From contig NC_134465.1 of assembly GCF_047948215.1 (NCBI RefSeq), forward strand, positions 50,251,946 through 50,315,945: a stretch of DNA of 64,000 bases, given 5' to 3'. This stretch comes from Lycorma delicatula (Eukaryota; Arthropoda; Insecta; Hemiptera; Fulgoridae). Shown piece by piece: positions 46,751 to 57,478 of this stretch (positions are counted from its first letter, which is position 1; every line of letters begins with the position of its first letter). A program made the position numbers and the translations under genes. A model generated the notes under the pieces. It ran no database searches. It had not been told where the DNA came from and worked only from the letters and a program-made list of their open reading frames with translations.

Positions 46751-47400
46751 AAAACATTTAATGTGGATGACATGACTTGCTTGTAAGCCTTTTAAATTAC
46801 GTATACACATTTTTAAAAATACATAAAATTTTATTTCTCTAATAACTTCTGATTTTTTCTATTGTTATTATTATTGAATTATTATTTACTGTAATTTTTT
46901 ATTTTACAATCATAGGTTAATGATTATTAATAAATCACTGTATTTAAATTTAAAAAAAAAGGAGATGAAGTCTGATTCGAATCGATATTCCTTCCCCTTG
47001 TAAGATCCAAATATTTTATTAATTAAAATATTATTTGGCTATAACTTTGGAACCAATGAAAATAATTACCAGTTATCATATATATCGTTGAAAAGCTTTC
47101 AATGTGGGCTTATTACTGCAGTTAAGAAAAAGTCCAAAATCAAATTTATTTTTGGGGTCTTTTTTGGACACTTTTGGTCCAGTCGATTGCAATCAAAAGG
47201 GGAGATGCACAACTAGATGTTATAACAGTCGTAAATCCAAAATTTCAATATCCTACGGTTAATCGTTTTTGAGTTATTCGAGATACATACGTACGTACGT
47301 ACGTACAGTGGTCACGCTGAAACTAGTCAAAATGGATTCAGGGATGGTCAAAATGGATATTTCCGTTTAAACCAAAATTTTTCGCGATCACAATACTTAC
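46750..47400 (+). repeat. Dispersed repeat family Z, copy 3
   Basis: This parallels copies 1 and 2 from AATGTGGATGACATGACTTG to the CGCGATCACAATACTTAC block. It lacks the right terminal GTACAAGGAAGT. It carries a small ACGT expansion (GTACGTACGTACGTAC) at 47291-47306. Confidence 0.85.
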
Positions 47401-47508
47401 ATAGAATACATTGTATAAAGAAGGACTTGTTTTCATCTTTATAAAGTTTTTTAAATAAAAATCTGTTACATATTTTTTTCTTTCTTAATATTTTTGCTGA
47501 ATCCAGGT

Positions 47509-47509
<1 letters not shown>

Positions 47510-47573
<64 letters not shown>
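47510..47573. repeat. (TC)n(TA)n microsatellite
   Basis: The same compound structure as 13160-13260. Confidence 0.96.
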
Positions 47574-47575
<2 letters not shown>

Positions 47576-47671
47576 CATTAAGAAACTGATTGACAGAAAT
47601 TGATTTTATTTCTAGATATTTTCCAAAATTAAAACGATTCTAGTTTTGGTTTAAAATTATAATTCATTTCT

Positions 47672-47777
47672 AACCGGTCAGAGCATGTTTCCTGTCTAGC
47701 ATGTCTAGACAGGAAACATGCTCTGACCGGTTCATGCTCTGACCGGGATCCAAAGGGCGAAGCCCTTTGGATCCCGG
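47672..47777. repeat. Two adjacent perfect hairpins
   Basis: Hairpin 1: arms 47672-47699 and 47705-47732, 28 bp, perfect, loop CATGT. Hairpin 2: arms 47743-47758 and 47762-47777 (CCGGGATCCAAAGGGC and its complement), 16 bp, perfect, loop GAA. Between them CATGCTCTGACCGG repeats the end of hairpin 1's right arm, so the second hairpin starts from a re-copied segment of the first. This suggests successive template switches in a single event. Confidence 0.97.
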
Positions 47778-48200
47778 CTGTGTACATTTGCTTGCTTGTA
47801 ATCGTTCGTTTGTTTTTGTGTAATGTTTATCCTGTAGTGGTTGTAAGAATAATGCTAATAAATAAAAAATAAAACCAGAAAAGTTCTATTTCTTTTAACA
47901 TTTCCCTCGTTCTTGACGTAGAAGCTCTGATACCACAATCATACTCCCCCAAAAAAGTGTCTGGGGTTTCGATATATGGCTTAAAATCTTGGAATAACAC
48001 AAATGTATCCTGAAAATTTGAAAGTAATCGATCGGTTGGTTCTCGCGTGATGCTTCCTATTATTATTCCCTCCGTTATCATTCCCTCCTTTATTTTATGC
48101 GTATTTTAGCAGAAACTTCCATTAGAATTTCGGAAAAATATTTGAAAACCTCTTTTATTGTTATTTTTAATTTTTCATTAAATTTTATTTTCAAATGTTC
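47778..48200. other. Spacer with an unrecognised 84-codon frame
   Basis: The minus strand at 48081-47827 has an open frame (EPTDRLLSNFQDTFVLFQDF, then a YIETPDTFLGEYDCG stretch) that looks more protein-like than most but matches no family I can name. It starts at a codon with no recognised context and ends in repeat-like sequence. It may be a transposon remnant; I do not call it a gene. Confidence 0.3.
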
Positions 48201-48229
48201 AACTGGTAAACCATAAGCAACCTCCCCAA

Positions 48230-48520
48230 GGCCCAATGAGATGAGGATGATATGTATAATATATAAATGAGGCATAGTCTTGTACAAATTCAGGCTGACC
48301 ATTCCCGAGACATGTGGTTAATTGAACCCTAACTATCAAAGTACACAGGTATCCACTTGTGACGCTTCCGGTCGTCATCCCCCCCCCCCCCGTTCCTAGC
48401 TCCGATGGGCTTTAACGGGAACAACGGTATCTACTGTATAATTTTCATATCCGTATATAAGCTTACTTTTGTTAGGATTTGGACTTCAGAACCACGGACT
48501 TCGTAAATCAACTGGTCGTA
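48230..48520 (-). mobile_element. tRNA-derived SINE, family T, rearranged
   Basis: The tail part (AGATGAGGATGATATGTA) and body (CATGTGGTTAATTGAAC) are present. They are followed by about 80 bp of foreign sequence with a run of 12 C residues (48380-48391), then part of the head. The family order is otherwise kept. Confidence 0.65.
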
Positions 48521-48525
48521 AAATA

Positions 48526-49861
48526 CAGGGCGTTTCATAATGTTCTTCGGAGTTTCGAAAATTCATTAACAAAAAAAAAATTTTTTCACTCATAAGAATA
48601 AAACAAGTACTGTACGAAAGAGTACTTCAAATAGTTTCTTCTACATATACTAGGCAATTGGTCAACCGATTGCTCGCTAGGCGTTGACGAGAGATAAAAT
48701 GGCTGCAACGGGAAGCGAGAAGTCGTTTTGTGTGTTAGAATTTCGCTTGTCAAAGTCAGTAATTTCTGTGCAACGTGCGTTTCGGTTGAAATTTCATAAG
48801 GAGCCACCAAGTGACAATTCATTTCGTGCACGGTATAAACAATTCAGTGAAACCGGTTGCTTGTGCAAGCGAAAATCAACTGGTCGTCCGTCAACCTCAG
48901 AAGTCGATGTCGAAAGTGTGCGTGCAAGTTTCATTCTCAGCCCGTCAAAATCGACTGCGGCTGCAGGCAGAGAATTAGGAATTCCGAAAACAACAATGTG
49001 GAGAGTTCTCCGTAAACGTTTATTGTGCAAACCGTACCGTCTTCAATTAATTCAGCGTCTTTCTGATGGAGATAAAACACGTAGGCTCGATTTTTATTTG
49101 CAATTACAGGAAAAGATGTTGTTAGATGAAGGTTTTGTAAACAAGATAATTTTCAGCGATGAAGCTACTTTACATATTAGCGGCAAAGTAAACCGTCATA
49201 ACGTGCGAGTTTGGAAAACTGAAAACCCACACGCTTATGTGGAACACATTCGGGATTCTCCGAAAGTAAATTTTTTTTGTGCGATCTCTCGTGAGGCAGT
49301 GTATGGGCCGTTCTTTTTTATGGAAACGACAGTAACCGGCATGATATACCTCGATATGTTACAATTATGGCTTATGCCTCAGCTACTCAACGACTTCATT
49401 TTCCAGCAAGATGGTTGTCCTGCCCGTTTTCATAACGAGGTTCGACAGTACCTTAACACAACATTACCTCGGCGCTGAATAGGACGTGCGTCTGAAGAAG
49501 ACCAACACATTATGCTGCGGCCACCAAGATCACCAGACTTCATGCCATGTGATTTCTTTCTCTGGGGTTTCGTGAAAGATAAGGCGTTTATCCCACCATT
49601 GCCGCACGATATCACTGAGCTAAAGGATCGCATAATCAATGCGATCAACTCTATCGAAAATGACATGTTAGAACGAGTTTGGCAAGACTTTCGTGTTGAT
49701 GGGTGCCGTGTCACACCAGAAGACCACATATTGAACGTTTATAGATTTTAACAAAAACTGTTTGAGTCCCTGCATCACCTCGTGCAACTTTCATTTAGGT
49801 AATTGGAATACTTTTTTGTACTGAATTTTTGTAACTCCTAAGAACATTATGAAACGCCCTG
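48526..49861 (+). mobile_element. DD41D-type mariner element M4, both ends present
   Basis: TA at 48524-48525 and 49862-49863 flanks 1336 bp. The terminal inverted repeats CAGGGCGTTTCATAATGTTC match perfectly for at least 20 bp and continue past one mismatch. The element is complete in structure and is the best-preserved DNA transposon of the window. Confidence 0.96.
48699..49751 (+). pseudogene. Transposase of M4, one nonsense codon in an otherwise intact frame
   Basis: From the ATG at 48699 (MAATGSEKSFCVLEFRLSKS) a single frame runs about 350 codons to TAA at 49749-49751, broken only by TGA at 49476-49478 in PRR-stop-IGRASEED. The N-terminal third is a helix-turn-helix DNA-binding region (SVQRAFRLKFHKEPPSDNSF; GRELGIPKTTMWRVLRKRL). 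Catalytic Asp residues: IIFSDEATLHISGKVNRHNV, FIFQQDGCPARFHNEV and LRPPRSPDFMPCDFFLWGFV. Counting the stop as one residue, 41 residues separate the second and third Asp, the DD41D spacing known from rosa-type elements. Related proteins usually have WIGR here, so Trp TGG to TGA is the likely change. Confidence 0.93.
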
Positions 49862-49863
49862 TA

Positions 49864-50147
49864 TATGAACAGATACATTTATTGTGTAAATCAAAAAGTG
49901 GGAATATCTTCCAGAATTGCTTGAAACGCAATTGCGGATCATCCGTTTTCACTTTTTTCGTCATAAGAATTCACATAAATAGTTTCCCAAAACTTCTCTT
50001 GCTATGCTTGATTAAACTTAAACTTAAATTAATTTGCTTAAATTTAATCTTAAACTTAAATTTAAATAGACAGGAATGAACATAAATTTGAGTTATAAAT
50101 TTTTTAATACGATTTTTTATATTTGTAGCAATAAATGTAATATAAAT
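49864..50147. other. Spacer with a TTAAACTTAAA-rich tract
   Basis: Positions 50005-50070 are a degenerate tandem array of CTTAAA / AATTTA words. Otherwise nothing was recognised. Confidence 0.5.
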
Positions 50148-50309
50148 CGCCGATCTCCGTGGCAGAGTTGTATCGTCTTGGCCTTTTATTCGGAGGTCCT
50201 GGGTTCGAAGTCCGGTCATGCTTGGAATTTCTCATACGTTACAAAATTCCATTTCTATTCCCATTCACAAGCTTCAAGCTTTGTCGCGAAATCATGAAGC
50301 CAAAAAAAA
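50148..50309 (+). mobile_element. tRNA-derived SINE, family S-related
   Basis: The A-box region is CGTGGCAGAGTTGTATCG and the B-box region GGGTTCGAAGTCCGGTCATG. The body differs from the other family S copies after about 50225. The A-run at 50300-50309 could be its tail. Confidence 0.7.
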
Positions 50310-50368
50310 ATCTTGTGGTAATGACATTTGATGAATTGGTAGAAGGATAACGGAGGTCGACCATTTCA

Positions 50369-50687
50369 TTATCGTCTTTTCTTTTCTTTTTCCTGTTTAG
50401 CCTCCGGGAATTACCGTTCAGGTATTACTTCACAGGATGAATGAGGATTATATGTATCAATGTAAATGAATTGTAGTCGTGTACAGTCTCAAGTTCGACC
50501 GTTTCTGACATGTGTGGTTAATTGAAACCTAACTACCGGTATCCACGATCTACTATTCAAATCCGTATAAAAATAACCGACTTTACTAGGACTTGAACGT
50601 TGGAACTCTCAACTTCCAAATCAGCTGATTTGGGAAGACGCGTTCACCATTAGACCAACTCGTTGGGTTAATTCTTTATCGTCTTTT
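50369..50687 (-). mobile_element. tRNA-derived SINE, family T, first of a tandem pair
   Basis: TTATCGTCTTTT flanks it at 50369-50380 and 50676-50687. The layout is as in the 26.9-kb copy. Confidence 0.85.
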
Positions 50688-50948
50688 TTTCCTGTTTAGC
50701 CTCCAGTAACTACCGTTCAGATAATACTTTAGAGGATGATATGTATGAGTGTAAATGAAGTGCAGTCTTGTACATTCTCAATTCGACTATTCCTGAGATG
50801 TGTAGTTAATTGAAACCCAACCACCAAAGAACACCGGTATCCACGATCTAATATTCAAATCCGTGTAAAAATAACTGGCTTTACTAGGACTTGAACGCTG
50901 GAACTCTAGATTTCCGAATCAGCTGATTTGGGAAATTCTTTATTGTCT
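50670..50948 (-). mobile_element. tRNA-derived SINE, family T, second of a tandem pair
   Basis: AATTCTTTATCGTCT at 50670-50684 and AATTCTTTATTGTCT at 50934-50948 flank it (14 of 15 match). Its head is cut short inside the CAGCTGATTTGGGA segment. The shared target shows that both SINEs used the same site. Confidence 0.85.
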
Positions 50949-52190
50949 ATCTTTAGTAAACGTTACTGTGTATCAACCTGCTGTTGCTATATGAATTAAA
51001 TAAAATAATTGAAACAAAATCCTTCTTTGAAATCAATTTGATGAAAATCAGTTAAAATTAGTGGTTGTTGGAGTTACTGAAGTAGTAGTTGTGGAGTTAA
51101 AAAAAACAAACAGCTGATATAGATGTGTTGTCACTCAAAATGTTTTTTTTTTAATTTAAAACTTTTTATAAATATTTTCAATAATTGTATTTTAATATAT
51201 ACAAATAAATATTAAGGAAGCTAAACTAGAGTTTTTATAAAACTATTACGCTTGAGCATTTACGTTTATTTATTATTCGCACCATAAAAATAAATATAGT
51301 ACCAAAAAGGATACATGTATATTTTAAAACTCCTTTTATTATATTGTTGGATTAAATCCAGGTAGCAGTGGTCGGTTGTAGTGAAAAAGAAGAAGACGAC
51401 GACAATAATAATGATGATGATGATGATGATGATGGTAGGTTAAGGAGTATTATGTTTTGATGACAATGATAGAATAAAATACTCTACGCACATATTGCGG
51501 ACATAGGCATCATCACCATTGCCACGCAACTCCTTTCTTTGTACAATGAATACAATACCCTGTTCTGTTATCTTTATCTCTTTTCTTTACAAACGGTCAT
51601 TCTACTCTTCTTGTTCAAAGTGACCACTTTAATAAAGAAGCGACTATCATTTTTTTTTTTATTATTGTTCTTTTTATTATTATCGATTTCTTTTTTAAAT
51701 TATTGTATGTATATTTTTTTTTATTCTACAAAATTTGTTATGTGTTATAATTAATCTTTAGTTTTTTCAAGACGATTTATTGGATAGTACAGTCTTTTTT
51801 TTTTAATGTGGTAGCCTATTTGGTTGATTTTCAGTTAATTATACGTTGTACTGCCCTAGTTTACTTTTAGATGTATATATTCAATATAAATTGGATTTTA
51901 TGTCATTGATTTTTTTATTTCAAGGACCTTTTGTGAACTTTTTATAAGTTTAAAAGATTTATATATATATAGGATGTTTATAAAGAACTCCTCGGTTTCA
52001 AGTATTATTTAAATAGCATTATAATTAAAGTAATACTTATATTCTAAAAAGGTAAATTCTGAAGTTTTTTTTTTTGTGTTTAATACACTTCGTTGTCCTG
52101 TACACGTCCAGACGGTCTGCCTTGCATTCCCACACCTTTCAGGACACCCAATATTCGTTTATATATTTACAATATATATTTATAGAACAC
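50949..52190. other. Spacer with a GAT repeat
   Basis: A (GAT)n / (GAC)n tract lies at 51393-51435. T-rich sequence runs from 51640 to 51960. No gene was recognised. Confidence 0.5.
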
Positions 52191-52220
52191 TTATGGTCCA
52201 GTCAATAGACTGGACCATAA
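52191..52220. repeat. Hairpin: 13-bp perfect arms, 4-nt loop, at the edge of family Z copy 4
   Basis: TTATGGTCCAGTC, AATA, GACTGGACCATAA. The right arm belongs to the truncated family Z copy; the left arm is its inverted duplicate and lies just outside the repeat. Confidence 0.95.
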
Positions 52221-52492
52221 AAATTGGATTTCTTAATTGCAGTAACAAGCTCTCATTGAGAGATTTTCAATGATATATCATAAGCGGTTCTTATTTTCAT
52301 TGGTTCCAGAGTTGTAGCCAAATGGAATTTTTATTAATGAAATATATTTTGATCTAACAAGGGGATCTTTCATCGGTTCGAATCCGACTTCATAAATATA
52401 TATATATATATATTAACTTTTGTTTTTAATTTAAATATGTGGATTTATTAATAGTTATTAACTTCTCATTATAAAGAAATTTTTACCATGAA

Positions 52493-53985
52493 TAATAATC
52501 CAGTTTTTTTTTTTGTCTTCAGTCATTTGACTGGTTTGATGCAGCTCTCCAAGATTCCCTATCTAGTGCTAGTCGTTTCATTTCAGTATAACCTCTACAT
52601 CCTACATCCCTAACAATTTGTTTTACATATTCCAAACGTGGCCTACCTACACAATTTTTTCCTTCTACCTGTCCTTCCAATATTAAAGCGACTATTCCAG
52701 GATGCCTTAGTATGTGGCCTATAAGTCTGTCTCTTCTTTTAACTATATTTTTCCAAATGCTTCTTTCTTCATCTATTTGTCGTAATACGTCTTCATTTGT
52801 CACTTTATCCACCCATCTGATTTTTAACATTCTCCTATAGCACCACATTTCAAAAGCTTCTAATCTTTTTTTCTCAGATACTCCGATCGTCCAAGTTTCA
52901 CTTCCATATAAAGCGACACTCCAAACATATACTTTCAAAAATCTTTTCCTGGCATTTAAATTAATTTTTGATGTAAACAAATTATATTTCTTACTGAAGG
53001 CTCGTTTAGCTTGTACTATTCGTCATTTTATATCGCTCCTGCTTCGTCCATCTTTAGTAATTCTACTTCCCAAATAACAAAATTCTTCTACCTCCATAAT
53101 CTTTTCTCCTCCTATTTTCACATTCAGTGGTCCATCTTTGTTATTTCTACTACATTTCATTACTTTTGTTTTCTTCTTGTTTATTTTCATGCGATAGTTC
53201 TTGCGTAGGACTTCATCTATGCCGTTCATTGTTTCTCCTAAATCCTTTTTACTCTCGGCTAGAATTACTATATCATCAGCAAATCGTAGCATCTTTATCT
53301 TTTCACATTGTACTGTTACTCCGAATCTAAATTGTTCTTTAACATCATTAACTGCTAGTTCCATGTAAAGATTAAGAAGTAACGGAGATAGGGAACATCC
53401 TTGTCGGACTTCCTTTCTTATTACGGCTTCTTTCTTATGTTCTTCAATTGTTACTGTTACTGTTTGGTTCCTGTACATGTTAGCAATTGTTCTTCTATCT
53501 CTGTATTTGAACCCTAAATTTTTTAAAATGCTGAACATTTTATTCCAGTCTACGTTATCAAATGCCTTTTCTAGGTCTATAAACGCCAAGTATGTTGGTT
53601 TGTTTTTCTTTAATCTTACTTCTACTATTAATCTGAGGCCTAAAATTGCTTCCCTTGTCCCTATACTTTTCCTGAAACCAAATTGGTCTTCTCCTAACAG
53701 TTCCTCCACTCTCCTCTCAATTCTTCTGTATAGAATTCTAGTTAAGATTTTTGATGCATGACTAGTTAAACTAATTGTTCTGTATTCTTCACATTTATCT
53801 GCCCCTGCTTTCTTTGGTATCATTACTATAACACTTTTTTTGAAGTCTGACGGAAATTCCCCTTTTTCATAAATATTACACACCAGTTTGTATAATCTAT
53901 CAATCGCTTCTTCACCTGCACTGCGCAGTAATTCTACAGGTATTCCGTCTGTTCCAGAAACCTTTCTACCATTTAATAATTCAGT
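52493..53985 (-). mobile_element. RTE-like LINE copy F, 5'-truncated, inserted in family Z
   Basis: TAATAATCCAGT (52493-52504) and TAATAATTCAGT (53974-53985) flank it, matching at 11 of 12. The element covers about 52505-53973, from the 3' T-run and hairpin back to the GRK.PG.DGIPVE region at the start of the reverse transcriptase. Confidence 0.93.
52519..53970 (-). pseudogene. Reverse transcriptase (ORF2) of LINE copy F: one frame, one stop
   Basis: This is the best-preserved retrotransposon frame in the window. From about 53970 to the stop at 52519 the frame is uninterrupted except for TGA at 53023-53025, where the other copies have TGC (Cys) in RSDIKCRIAQAKRAF. It has VIVMIPKKAGADKCEEYRTI, EDQFGFRKSIGTREAI, FIDLEKAFDNVDWNKM, VRQGCSLSP, FADDIVILAES and the full C-terminal tail to SNQSND. 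The endonuclease domain is absent through 5' truncation. Confidence 0.93.
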
Positions 53986-54291
53986 AACAAAAAAAAAATC
54001 AGAATGTTTTAATGAAATAAAATTTTATGTACTTTTCATTTTAAAAAAGTGTGTTAATGCAATTTAATTAGCGTACAAGGAAATTATGTGATGTCCACAT
54101 CAGATTTTTTTCTATCTTTTTAAAATGGTTCGTCACAGTCCTACCATTTTCATTTAAAAAATTTAATGGTTCCTCTCCGGGGGAACCTCATGGAATCTTA
54201 GAGTGCTAAATAGAAATAGATCTATTCGAGATAGGAGCATTTGCTAAACTTTATTTATCTATTTTTAATGATTGAAATCTTATTTTTAAAT

Positions 54292-54482
54292 TCCCATCTA
54301 CAGTTCCCATCCGTCGGCCTCCGTGGCGCGAGTCGTAGCGTGTCGGCCTTTCATCTGGAGGTCCCGGGTTCGAATCCCGGTCAGGAATAACATTTTCACA
54401 CACGCTACAAATCATTCATCTCATCGCTTGAACAATGCCTAACGGTAGATCCTGGAGGTTAAAAAAAAATGTCCCATCTACA
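54292..54482 (+). mobile_element. tRNA-derived SINE, family S, complete with target-site duplication
   Basis: TCCCATCTACA flanks it exactly at 54292-54302 and 54472-54482. A box: CGTGGCGCGAGTCGTAGCG. B box: GGTTCGAATCC at 54367-54377, within CCCGGGTTCGAATCCCGG. The body ends CCTGGAGGTTAAAAAAAAAT. It is the reference copy of family S in the window and a plausible RNA polymerase III unit. Confidence 0.94.
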
Positions 54483-55200
54483 TAAACATAGTAAAATTGA
54501 CATTTTTTTCTAAAATGATAACTTAAAATATCAGCTGGCTTGAATTTCATTTATATACTTGCATATTTATACTTAAGTTGATTTATTTCTTAAATTCCAT
54601 AAAAATATATATAATTTTTTTAAATTTTATTTGCGATTTAACTTTTTAATATAGATTTATTACAGAATATGCAATTCGTGTTGCCTATATTTGCTGTTGA
54701 ACGAATAAATTTTAATCCTTATAATATGAAATGATAGGGATAAATATTTTCATTAAAAAAATAATATAAGTGTTATATTTTCACGAATTATTCAAATTAT
54801 TGTATTTGTTTTTTTGTTTTTGTTTCATTCGATCACGAATCAATAAAATTGTAATAATTTTTATGTTTTATTACGTCATTCATTTAAAGTAATACAATAT
54901 GTTATTATTATTCCACGTTTTATGTCGTGAACTTTATTTCATTTATTTTCCAAGTTGCTGATTATTATTTGTTTATAAAATTTATGTAAATTATTTCATT
55001 TCATAATCGGATGTTTGTGTGCGTATCTTTCTATTCTTCTGTGTACATTGCTGCCCCGTTTTACTTAAGTTTATTGCATATAATGTATCTCATAAATACA
55101 TTTTTACAATCCCATTAGATTCTTTTAAAAATTAAAGTGTGTCATAATTTTTTACAATTTTTAAAAACATATTACGTCTTTTTTAATATTTTGATAAATT
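54483..55200. other. AT-rich spacer
   Basis: No gene or repeat copy was recognised; (TA)n at 55201-55220 follows. Confidence 0.5.
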
Positions 55201-55479
55201 TTATATATATATATATATATAACCTTACGGTAAAACCCCGAATACCGGTAAATCTTAAGTTTTACCGGTAAATTGTAACATTTACCGAGTTACATGGTAA
55301 AAGTCCGAAAAAATCTTGAAAACACATTTAATTCGGACTTTTACCAAATCGTTTTGATCATTATTGACAATTACCATATTCTGTTGGTAAAAGTTGACAA
55401 TTCTGCAACGAAATTACTTCTAAATAGGAAAGAGCATGTATTTAAAAATGCTCTTCTCAGTTTCGGGATTTCAGTTCAA

Positions 55480-56875
55480 AAATTGCATTAATTTTCTTTT
55501 TTTTGTCTTCAGTCATTTGACTGGTTTGATGCAGCTCTCCAAGATTCCCTATCTAGTGCTAGTCGTTTCATTTCAGTATACCCTCTACATCCTACATCCC
55601 TAACAATTTGTTTTACATATTCCAAACGTGGCCTGCCTACACAATTTTTTCCTTCTACCTGTCCTTCCAATATTAAAGCGACTATTCCAGGATGCCTTAG
55701 TATGTGGCCTATAAGTCTGTCTCTTCTTTTAACTATATTTTTCCAAATGCTTCTTTCTTCATCTATTTGTCGCAATACGTCTCATTTGTCACTTTATCCA
55801 CCCATCTGATTTTTAATACTCTCCTGTAGCACCACATTTCAAAAGCTTCTAATCTTTTCTTCTCAGATACTCCGATCGTCCAAGTTTCACTTCCATATAA
55901 AGCGGCACTCCAAACATATACTTTCAAAAATCTTTTCCTGACATTTAAATTAATTTTTGATGTAAACAAATTATATTTCTTACTGAAGGCTCGTTTAGCT
56001 TGTGCTATTCGGCATTTTATATCGCTCCTGCTTCGTCCATCTTTAGTAATTCTACTTCCCAGATAACAAAATTCTTCTACCTCCATAATCTTTTCTCCTC
56101 CTATTTTCACATTCAGCGGTCCTTTGTTATTTCTACTACATTTCATTACTTTTGTTTTCTTCTTGTTTATTTTCATGCGATAGTTGTTGCGTAGGACTTC
56201 ATCTATCCCGTTCATTGTTTCATCTAAATCCTTTTTACTTTCGGCTAGAATTACTATATCATCAGCAAATCGTAGCATCCTTATCTTTTCAGCTTGTACT
56301 GTTACTCCAAATCTATCTCTGTATTTGAACCCTAACTTTTTTTAAATGCTGAACATTTTATTCCAGTCTACGTTATCGAATGCCTTTTCTAGGTCTATAA
56401 ACGGCAATTATATAGGTTTGTTTTTTTTTTAATCTTCCTTCTACTATTAATCTGAGGCCTAAAATTGCTTCCCTTGTCCCTATACTTTTCCTGAAACCAA
56501 ATTGATCTTCTCTTAACACTTCTTCCACTCTCCTCTCAATACTTGTGTATAGAATTCTAGTTAAGATTTTTGATGCATGACTAGTTAAACTAATTGTTCT
56601 GTATTCTTCACATTTATCTGCCCCTGCTTTCTTTGGTATCATGACTAACACTTTTTTTGAAGTCTGACGGAAATTCCCCTTTTTCATAAATATTATACAC
56701 CAGTTTGTATAATCTATCAATCGCTTCCTCACCTGCACTCCGCAGTAATTCTACAGGTATTCTGTCTATTCCAGGAGCCTTTCTGCCATTTAAATCTTTT
56801 AATGCTCCTTTAATTCAGATCTCAGTATCTGAATTTAAGATACTGAGATCTTAAATTTAATATAAATTGCATTAA
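55480..56875 (-). mobile_element. RTE-like LINE copy G, 5'-truncated with a folded-back 5' end
   Basis: AAATTGCATTAA flanks it exactly at 55480-55491 and 56864-56875. The 3' end is the usual T-run and hairpin. The 5' end stops inside the GETILRSE coding region and then turns back on itself: 56817-56830 and 56838-56851 are perfect 14-bp inverted copies. An internal deletion of about 170 bp at 56315-56316, with TCTA at the join, removes the region between AFDNV and FADD blocks. Confidence 0.94.
55509..56738 (-). pseudogene. Reverse transcriptase (ORF2) of LINE copy G, deleted and frameshifted
   Basis: Pieces recognised: VLVMIPKKAGADKCEEYRTI and EDQFGFRKSIGTREAI (56738-56373), FADDIVILAESKKDLDETMN through LYGSETWTIG to RWVDKVTNE (56278-55763), and RQIDEERSIW to SNQSND (55775-55509). 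One base is lost near 55780 and a codon in the NNKDGPLNV segment is missing. The RQGCSLSP block is deleted. Confidence 0.9.
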
Positions 56876-57412
56876 AATGGATCATTTTCAAACTTGAGAA
56901 TAATCAATTAATAGTTAACCCTTAAATACACAACCCGGGGTCTAACATTCGGATTGTTTTTAGCCTAATTTATTGTCAATTTTTGCTGCGTGAAAAAGTT
57001 TTGAATCCCAGCTGAACGTTTTTCATTAAATACAGTCATTTTGTTCGTTCAAACCGTTCTAAAACTTAAGGAAAGATATAAAAAATATAACTAAAAATTC
57101 TGTTTTTTAAAATATAGCCTTCCAGTTTTTTGTTCGTCTTTCCTTTTACAAAATACCATGATTAAAAAAACATACTGCTAAGAAAATGTGATTGAATTTT
57201 ATCTAATATTATTAAGAATAACTTTTATACAAAAAAGTTAATCGATTATTCTTAATGGTAATTGTATTCTACAGGCTTTATCCTTTGAAAAGGATTTACT
57301 CTTTCAAAATCATTATTTCATATTTATTCTTCACTTATCTCACGAGTTATTATCTAGTACTTGAAATGGCCATTATTTTTAGTTTAACAGTTTATAATTT
57401 GTAGTTTGAGTA

Positions 57413-57478
57413 CAGTATAGTATAGTACAGTAGTACAGTAGTACAGTAGTATAGTACAGTACAGTATAGTTTGTAGTT
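57413..57478. repeat. (AGTAC/AGTAT)n tandem repeat
   Basis: Units such as AGTACAGT and AGTATAGT alternate, inside the long-inverted-repeat element. Confidence 0.85.

Larger units (their letters stand above)
52208..54112 (-). repeat. Dispersed repeat family Z, copy 4, split by LINE copy F
   Basis: Family Z sequence runs in minus orientation from 52208 to about 52504 and resumes at 53974-54112, ending at TGTGATGTCCACATCAG. Landmarks are TTGGTTCCAGAGTTGTAGCC and GGTTCGAATCCGACTTC. LINE copy F occupies the gap. Confidence 0.85.

Noticed and set aside
47827..48081. 84-codon frame as a host gene
   Set aside because: The composition looks protein-like, but there is no start context, splice signal or recognised motif, and it borders a SINE.
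54303..54400. Apparent tRNA gene with good A and B boxes
   Set aside because: It is followed by a conserved body and A-rich tail and has an 11-bp target duplication, so it is a SINE head. The same applies at 14255-14375, 62870-62960 and 50148-50230.
57413..57478. CRISPR-like array
   Set aside because: The units are short, continuous AGTAC-type repeats without spacers.
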